In this document: piece by piece, positions 59,308 to 64,000 of the stretch
Layout of the letters: each line of letters starts with the position of its first letter
Numbering within the stretch: the first letter of the stretch is position 1
Assembly: GCA_030524545.1 (NCBI GenBank)
Contig: JAUNGM010000011.1
Coordinates: 59,446 to 123,445, forward strand
From: Eubacteriales bacterium
Lineage (GTDB): Bacteria > Bacillota > Clostridia > Lachnospirales > Lachnospiraceae
Direction of reading: 5' to 3'
Length of the DNA: 64,000 nt
Position numbers and translations under genes: made by a program
Notes under the pieces: generated by a model
The model's database searches: none
What the model was told of the DNA's origin: nothing
Seen by the model: the letters and a program-made list of their open reading frames with translations, nothing else

Positions 59308-60522
59308 TTATGCAAATAAGCTGCTCAGATTGGATACAAAAGTATTGATTCCAAGATAAGCAGAAAGGATGACTACGAGAACACCCAACACTAACAGCCA
59401 TACCGGGTGTTTGTATGACGTTCCCATAATGGATTTCTTCTGGGATGCGATCAGACAGATACCGAGAGTGATCGGAAGAATCAGTCCGTTCAGAGCACCC
59501 GCTACAACCAGCAGAGTAGCCGGATTTCCAAGGATCAGCATGATCAGAGTGGAAACTGCAATAAATCCGATTACAACCCAGTTCTCATTCTTATCGATTG
59601 CCGGATGGAAAGTCTTCAGGAAAGATACGGAGGTATATGCCGCACCAATAATAGAGGTAATGGCAGCACACAGCAGTACCAGGCCTGCAAAACGGTAACC
59701 GATCTGGCCTGCACCCTTCAGGAAGGCATCTGCTGCCGGGTTTCCGGATTCTTTCAGGAATTCAGAACCGTATTTTGTTACAACGCCCAATACGGCCAGG
59801 AACAGGAAGATACGCACAATCGTTGCAATTCCGATTCCCATGATAGAACTTTTGTTAATTTCTTTGAGATTCTTTTCTCCTGTGATGCCTGCATCGATCA
59901 GACGGTGTGCACCTGCAAAAGTAATATATCCGCCTACGGTGCCGCCCAGCAAAGTGATGATCGCCGGGAACAGATTGGTAACACCTGCATCCGGAACAAA
60001 CGTATTTTTCAGCGCTTCACCAACCGGAGGCTGTACAACGATAATGACTATAAAAATAACCACGATCATGATACCGCCCAGTACCTTGGTCAGAGTATCC
60101 ATAGCAGCTTTTGCATTTTTCAGTAAAAATACTACGATGGCAAGACCGCCGGCAAGCACATAACCTACCTTGGTAGGGATTCCGAGAAGTGTGTTAAATC
60201 CAAGCGCACCGCCTCCAACGTTTCCAATGTTAAATACAAGTCCGCCCAGCACGATCATAAATGCAACCAGATATCCCAGTCCGGGAAGTACCTTGTTCGC
60301 AACATCCTGTCCGCGAAGACCGGTTACACACAGCACTCTCCAGATATTCATCTGGGCGATCGCCGCTAAAATAATGGAAAACAGAATAACAAATCCAAAA
60401 CTGGCCCCATAATCACCGGTAAATTTGGCTGTCTGTGTCAGGAATCCAGGTCCGATTGCTGAAGTAGCCATCAGGAACGCCGCACCTAGCAGAGCGCCGC
60501 CGCTTTTTTTCTTTTCGTTCAT
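59308..60522 (-). CDS. NRAMP-family transporter, YcsG-like
   Basis: The 404-residue protein has about 11 membrane segments and the NRAMP/APC fold. The first helix reads AIGPGFLTQTAKF in place of the metal-binding DPGN, and helix 6 has AGAHRL where metal transporters have MPHN, so the usual metal ligands are missing. Members of this subgroup (YcsG) sit in oxoprolinase operons, and the substrate here is more likely 5-oxoproline or a related organic acid than a metal; this is inference. GGAGG precedes the ATG. Confidence 0.8.
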   Translation of the reverse strand: MNEKKKSGGALLGAAFLMATSAIGPGFLTQTAKFTGDYGASFGFVILFSIILAAIAQMNIWRVLCVTGLRGQDVANKVLPGLGYLVAFMIVLGGLVFNIGNVGGGALGFNTLLGIPTKVGYVLAGGLAIVVFLLKNAKAAMDTLTKVLGGIMIVVIFIVIIVVQPPVGEALKNTFVPDAGVTNLFPAIITLLGGTVGGYITFAGAHRLIDAGITGEKNLKEINKSSIMGIGIATIVRIFLFLAVLGVVTKYGSEFLKESGNPAADAFLKGAGQIGYRFAGLVLLCAAITSIIGAAYTSVSFLKTFHPAIDKNENWVVIGFIAVSTLIMLILGNPATLLVVAGALNGLILPITLGICLIASQKKSIMGTSYKHPVWLLVLGVLVVILSAYLGINTFVSNLSSLFA

Positions 60523-60564
60523 GTTGAACCCTCCTTCTTTTTGGGTAACTGTTCAGTTCTTTCC

Positions 60565-60780
60565 CTAGTACAGCGAAAAATAAATGTCTAGCTATATCAC
60601 GTAGAATGATTTCTTCATATGCAAGGCGGAGGAATGAGGCGATGCGGTGGCATCGTCGATTGACGGCGCTGTGTGCCAGTGGCACACGTTTAGCGCAGAC
60701 CGCAACGGAGTGTAGACCAACGCAGCAGATGAAAAATCAGACAAGTGATATTGCTGGGTATTTATTATTCGCTGTACTAG
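60565..60780. mobile_element. MITE-like inverted-repeat element
   Basis: The 216-base element has 36-base terminal inverted repeats (60565-60600 and 60745-60780) matching at 31 of 36 positions and beginning CTAGTACAGCGAA. A GGTAACT motif occurs outside both ends in mirrored orientation. The interior holds nested palindromes, among them GTGTGC/GCACAC within GCGCT/AGCGC. No transposase is encoded. It lies in the leader of the transporter-pxp operon, between promoter and start codon. Confidence 0.65.
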
Positions 60781-60864
60781 TTACCGCCTGCGAAAGCTGC
60801 CTGTAGAGACTGCGGAATACGGTATATGGAATCCTAATTGCTGAATAATTACCATTTTCGTTTA

Positions 60865-60893
60865 ATTATACTCAAAATTCAATACATTAACAA
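60865..60893 (-). promoter_or_regulatory. Promoter of the transporter-pxp operon
   Basis: Read on the minus strand, TTGTTA, 17 bases, TATAAT. TTAACTTGTTAA covers the -35 as a near-palindrome and may be an operator. The expected leader is about 335 bases and carries the inverted-repeat element. Confidence 0.6.
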
Positions 60894-61000
60894 GTTAATC
60901 CGGCAATTTTGCTAAAATTTAAAATTTTGTTCATATTTAAACTACTGTTTTCATATTGGATCAACTGGAAATATATGGAACAAGAAGTATCCTTTGAAAG

Positions 61001-61030
61001 AAAAAGACGCTCTGCATATCGCAGAGCGCC
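61001..61030 (-). terminator. Terminator of glyA
   Basis: GGCGCTCTGC and GCAGAGCGTC pair around GATAT, followed on the minus strand by TTTTTC. It lies 39 bases after the glyA stop. Confidence 0.85.
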
Positions 61031-61068
61031 CTTGCTCTTAAATTTACCATATTATAACATATTTTCTG

Positions 61069-62307
61069 TCATCCTACAAGCGGATATTTATCTGTTAATG
61101 TTTTAACCAGAGCCTTTGCCTGTTCTTTGTTGTCACGGCTCTTAAGCATCAGGGAAATAGCTTCTGCAATCGTATCCATGTCTTCCGGCTGCATGCCTCT
61201 GGAAGAAACCGCAGCAGTTCCAAGGCGGACACCGCTTGTAACGAATGCAGACTGCGGGTCGTTGGGAATCGCATTTTTATTACAGGTAATATTTACTTCA
61301 TCCAGAAGATTTTCCATTTCTTTTCCTGTGACTCCGATGCTTCTTAAATCAACCAGCATCAGATGGTTATCCGTACCGCCGGATACAATATCCACGCCTC
61401 TCTTCTTCAGGCCTTCGCAGAGAGCCTGTGCATTATCGACAATCCTGCGTGCATATTCTTTAAACTCCGGCTGCAGAGCCTCTTTCAGACATACAGCCTT
61501 AGCTGCGATCACATGCATCAGAGGACCTCCCTGGATTCCCGGGAAAACAGCTTTGTTAAAATTAAATTTCTTCGCATTTTCCGCGCTGGAAAGGATCAGG
61601 CCGCCGCGTGGTCCGCGGAGAGTTTTGTGTGTGGTCGTAGTCACAACGTCTGCATAAGGAATTGGGCTTGGATGCACACCCCCGGCAACAAGACCTGCAA
61701 TATGTGCCATATCTACCATCAGATAAGCCCCGACTTCATCTGCAATTTCACGGAATTTCTTAAAATCGATCGTTCTTGCGTACGCACTGGCTCCGGCCAC
61801 GATCAGCTTCGGCCTGCATTCGTTGGCAATTCTGCGGACTTCTTCATAATCGATCACACCGTCATCATTTACTCCGTAGGATACCGCGTTAAAGTATGCA
61901 CCGGAAAGGTTCGCCGGGCTTCCGTGGGTCAGATGTCCGCCGTGTGCCAGATTCATTCCGAGAACCGTATCTCCCGGCTTCAGCATTGCAAAGAATACTG
62001 CCATATTGGCCTGTGCACCGGAATGCGGCTGTACATTTGCATATTCGCAGCCAAACAATTCTTTGGCGCGCTCGATTGCAAGCTTCTCCACTTCATCTAC
62101 ACAGACACAGCCGCCGTAAAAACGCTTCCCGGGATATCCTTCCGCATATTTATTTGTAAGCGGACTTCCCATAGCTGCCATAACAGCCTTGCTTACCCAG
62201 TTCTCGGAAGCAATCAGCTCAATATGGGAATTCTGACGTTCTACTTCTGCTTCAATCAATTTTGCAATATCGGAATCTACCTTTCCGATTTCCTCTAATG
62301 AATACAT
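61069..62307 (-). CDS. glyA: Serine hydroxymethyltransferase
   Basis: From ATG 62307 (AGGAGG 7 bases upstream) the 412-residue PLP enzyme has [29 protein letters not shown], the PLP lysine in [13 protein letters not shown] (about residue 228) and [10 protein letters not shown]. It interconverts serine and glycine with tetrahydrofolate. It has its own strong promoter and terminator, so it is monocistronic. Confidence 0.97.
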   Translation of the reverse strand: MYSLEEIGKVDSDIAKLIEAEVERQNSHIELIASENWVSKAVMAAMGSPLTNKYAEGYPGKRFYGGCVCVDEVEKLAIERAKELFGCEYANVQPHSGAQANMAVFFAMLKPGDTVLGMNLAHGGHLTHGSPANLSGAYFNAVSYGVNDDGVIDYEEVRRIANECRPKLIVAGASAYARTIDFKKFREIADEVGAYLMVDMAHIAGLVAGGVHPSPIPYADVVTTTTHKTLRGPRGGLILSSAENAKKFNFNKAVFPGIQGGPLMHVIAAKAVCLKEALQPEFKEYARRIVDNAQALCEGLKKRGVDIVSGGTDNHLMLVDLRSIGVTGKEMENLLDEVNITCNKNAIPNDPQSAFVTSGVRLGTAAVSSRGMQPEDMDTIAEAISLMLKSRDNKEQAKALVKTLTDKYPLVG

Positions 62308-62405
62308 GATCCATCCTCCTATTTTCCTATACCGCATCGCGAAACGCCTGTCTCAGAAAGATGTATTACAGGGATACTAAATGGGTATTTATAATCGCAA
62401 AGACG

Positions 62406-62434
62406 ATTATACTCGATTTTTCTCTATGTGTCAA
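62406..62434 (-). promoter_or_regulatory. Strong sigma-A promoter of glyA
   Basis: On the minus strand TTGACA (62429-62434), 17 bases, TATAAT (62406-62411): a consensus promoter about 100 bases upstream of the glyA start. No glycine or folate riboswitch is apparent in the leader. Confidence 0.9.
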
Positions 62435-62493
62435 CGACAAAAAGACATTTGTCCGCCATGTAAGAATTTTTTTATATTTTTTCTTGATTTTTT

Positions 62494-62522
62494 TTGACTA
62501 ATTGTCAATTATTTGCTTTAAT
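62494..62522 (+). promoter_or_regulatory. Promoter of the alcohol dehydrogenase with inverted repeat over -35
   Basis: TTGACT (62494-62499), 17 bases, TTTAAT (62517-62522). TTGAC-TAATT-GTCAA (62494-62508) overlaps the -35 box as an inverted repeat and may bind a repressor such as a redox-responsive regulator. Confidence 0.55.
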
Positions 62523-62597
62523 ATGAAAGAAAGCTTTTTTACAGCAGATTTTTATAGCGGTTTTGGTTTTAAAGAAATATTTTAAGGAGCAGATATT

Positions 62598-63782
62598 ATG
62601 AGAGGTTTTGAATATTATACGCCTACAAGGGTCATTTTCGGCAAAGACACGCATTTACAGGTCGGGACGCTTTTAAAGGAACAGGGATGCCATAAGGTTT
62701 TGATTCATTATGGCGGAGGAAGCGCTGTCAGCTCCGGTCTTCTCGATCAGGTAAAAGGAAGCCTGGCGGAAGCCGGAATCGAATACGTTACTCTTGGCGG
62801 AGTTGTTCCCAATCCCAGACTTTCTAAGGTGTATGAGGGTATGGAGCTTTGTAAGAAGGAAAATGTGGATTTTCTTCTTGCTGTCGGTGGAGGCAGTGTT
62901 ATTGACTCCTGTAAGGCTATCGGATATGGAGTTGCCAATCCATGGACAGATGTGTGGAATTTTTTCCTGAAAACAGAAACGCCGAAGGCCTGTCTTCCAG
63001 TAGGGGCGATTCTTACGATCGCCGCATCCGGCAGTGAAATGAGTAATTCCTGTGTGATTACCAATGAGGACGGATGGCTGAAGCGAGGGAGCGTAAAATG
63101 TGATTTCTGCAGACCCAGATTTGCGATTTTGAATCCCCGGCTTACCTATACTCTGCCGCAGTACCAGACAGAAAGCGGATGTGTTGATATTCTTATGCAT
63201 ACTATGGAACGGTATTTTGTAAATAGCGAGACTATGGAAATCACAGACAGTATCAGCGAAGCTCTGATGCAGACGGTAATCTATAATGCACGGATTCTTA
63301 TGAAAGAGCCTGGAAATTATAATGCAAGGGCCGAAATTATGTGGGCCGGCAGTCTTTCTCATAATGGCCTTACCGGATGCGGCACTGCAGGAGGTGACTG
63401 GGCCTGCCATCAGCTGGAGCACGAGCTTGGCGGAATGTTCGACGTGGCTCATGGAGCCGGACTGGCCGCTATCTGGGGAAGCTGGGCAAGGTATGTGTAT
63501 CAGGAAAATCCGGAGAGGTTTGCACAGTTTGCAACGAATGTTTTTGAGATTCCATGCGGGGTTGATTTTGAGAAAACCGCGCTTGCAGGGATTGAAGCTA
63601 TGGAGGAATTCTTCCGGTCTGTGAAAATGCCTACCAGCCTTGGGGAGCTGGGTCTGGAACTGACGGAAGCGCAGGTGCATGAACTCGCGTTTAAGTGCAG
63701 CTTTGAAGATACCAGAACGATCGGAGCTATGAAGCAGTTGAATATGAAGGATATGGAGAAGATTTATTTGATGGCACGGTAG
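62598..63782 (+). CDS. Iron-dependent alcohol dehydrogenase (butanol-dehydrogenase-like)
   Basis: The 394-residue group III alcohol dehydrogenase has FEYYTPTRVIFGKD, the nucleotide loop VGGGSVIDSCKAIGYG (about residue 96), and metal ligands in GCVDILMHTMERYF, ACHQLEHELGG and DVAHGAGLAAIWG. It likely reduces aldehydes with NAD(P)H during fermentation. AAGGAG precedes the ATG. It is followed by a complex terminator and a tRNA gene. Confidence 0.92.
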   Translation: MRGFEYYTPTRVIFGKDTHLQVGTLLKEQGCHKVLIHYGGGSAVSSGLLDQVKGSLAEAGIEYVTLGGVVPNPRLSKVYEGMELCKKENVDFLLAVGGGSVIDSCKAIGYGVANPWTDVWNFFLKTETPKACLPVGAILTIAASGSEMSNSCVITNEDGWLKRGSVKCDFCRPRFAILNPRLTYTLPQYQTESGCVDILMHTMERYFVNSETMEITDSISEALMQTVIYNARILMKEPGNYNARAEIMWAGSLSHNGLTGCGTAGGDWACHQLEHELGGMFDVAHGAGLAAIWGSWARYVYQENPERFAQFATNVFEIPCGVDFEKTALAGIEAMEEFFRSVKMPTSLGELGLELTEAQVHELAFKCSFEDTRTIGAMKQLNMKDMEKIYLMAR

Positions 63783-63798
63783 AGAAGCAGAAGGCTGA

Positions 63799-63895
63799 TG
63801 AGACGAGGGCAAGGAGAAAATCCCAAACCGGATGCAGAACAATCCGGACGCAGGAGGAAGCCGCCTACACCTCGTCTCAGAAATCTTTTTATTTT
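63799..63895 (+). terminator. Complex terminator after the alcohol dehydrogenase
   Basis: TGAGACGAGG (63799-63808) pairs perfectly with CCTCGTCTCA (63870-63879) across 61 bases that themselves hold CCGGAT/ATCCGG (63828-63847) and an AGG/CCT stem, forming a multi-branched structure; ATCTTTTTATTTTTTT follows. Confidence 0.7.
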
Positions 63896-63948
63896 TTTGT
63901 TGCAAAGTTTGGCAGAGTATGATAGTATTTGTCATGTGATATTTGTAT

Positions 63949-64000
<52 letters not shown>

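Larger units (their letters stand above)
60523..61068. other. Intergenic region with MITE-like element, promoter and glyA terminator
   Basis: This 546-base gap has no gene. From left to right it holds the transporter leader, an inverted-repeat element (60565-60780), a promoter (60865-60893, minus strand) and the glyA terminator (61001-61030). Confidence 0.6.

Noticed and set aside
61363-62298. 311-codon open frame antisense to glyA
   Set aside because: GlyA is unmistakable on the other strand and the frame has unusual composition (many Cys/His/Ile) typical of shadow frames.
62308-62597. Glycine or tetrahydrofolate riboswitch before glyA
   Set aside because: The leader between the consensus promoter and ATG is only about 100 bases and shows no recognisable aptamer core.
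62673-63935. 420-codon open frame antisense to the alcohol dehydrogenase
   Set aside because: The sense strand encodes a clearly conserved enzyme with metal ligands; the antisense frame has no ribosome-binding site or domain.

Overview
The window looks like a chromosomal segment of a Gram-positive anaerobe of the Clostridia, most likely Lachnospiraceae. The basis is strong AGGAGG ribosome-binding sites, TTGACA/TATAAT promoters, and a housekeeping set typical of that family (RlmCD, YhaM, MutS2, adenine deaminase, a DUF4080 radical-SAM protein, a PxpABC/AccBC operon, GlyA). No species call is justified from the sequence alone.

Region 1 (about 1.5-28.5 kb, minus strand, GC-rich) is a siphovirus-type prophage or prophage remnant, read from right to left. 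An early module holds a winged-helix regulator, a DUF2800 nuclease, a DUF2815 ssDNA-binding protein, a family A DNA polymerase, a VirE-type primase/helicase, a VRR-NUC nuclease and a SNF2 helicase. A middle block holds a sigma-like protein, an orphan MazF toxin, HNH and zinc proteins and two DNA methyltransferases. A conflict/metabolic block holds a GS-fold amidoligase, a gamma-glutamylcyclotransferase and relatives. An HK97-type packaging/head/neck module follows, ending at the tail tube and a tail-assembly chaperone with a likely programmed -1 frameshift. Tape measure, tail tip, lysis and integrase genes are absent; they either lie beyond the left edge or are lost. Two AT-rich cargo insertions break the structural module: an MBL-fold hydrolase plus XRE/zinc-ribbon regulator between terminase and portal, and a type I restriction-like (HsdR-N) nuclease after the chaperone.

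Region 2 (about 28.8-38.4 kb, AT-rich) is a defence island. It opens with a strongly structured RNA-like segment beside a tiny basic protein. Next comes a tight six-gene plus-strand operon: an ABC three-component (ABC-3C) set of CTD protein, middle component and SMC-like ATPase, an XRE regulator, an AlkA/HhH-GPD DNA glycosylase, and an Alw26I/Eco31I-type type IIS restriction endonuclease. Convergent to it are a 938-residue fused m6A + circularly permuted m5C methyltransferase and its excisionase-like HTH partner. Physical coupling of ABC-3C, a glycosylase and a type IIS R-M system in one transcription unit is the most interesting feature of the window.

Region 3 (38.8-64 kb) is core chromosome: rlmCD-yhaM-degenerate HtrA (minus); mutS2 and a two-component system (plus); adenine deaminase, trmL, an AIR-synthase-like protein, a 34-residue membrane protein, nth, a B12/radical-SAM protein, trxA and an atypical thioredoxin reductase (minus); an operon of NRAMP-like transporter, pxpB, pxpC, accB, accC, pxpA (minus) whose leader carries a MITE-like inverted-repeat element; glyA (minus); an iron alcohol dehydrogenase (plus); and the start of a tRNA-Phe at the right edge.
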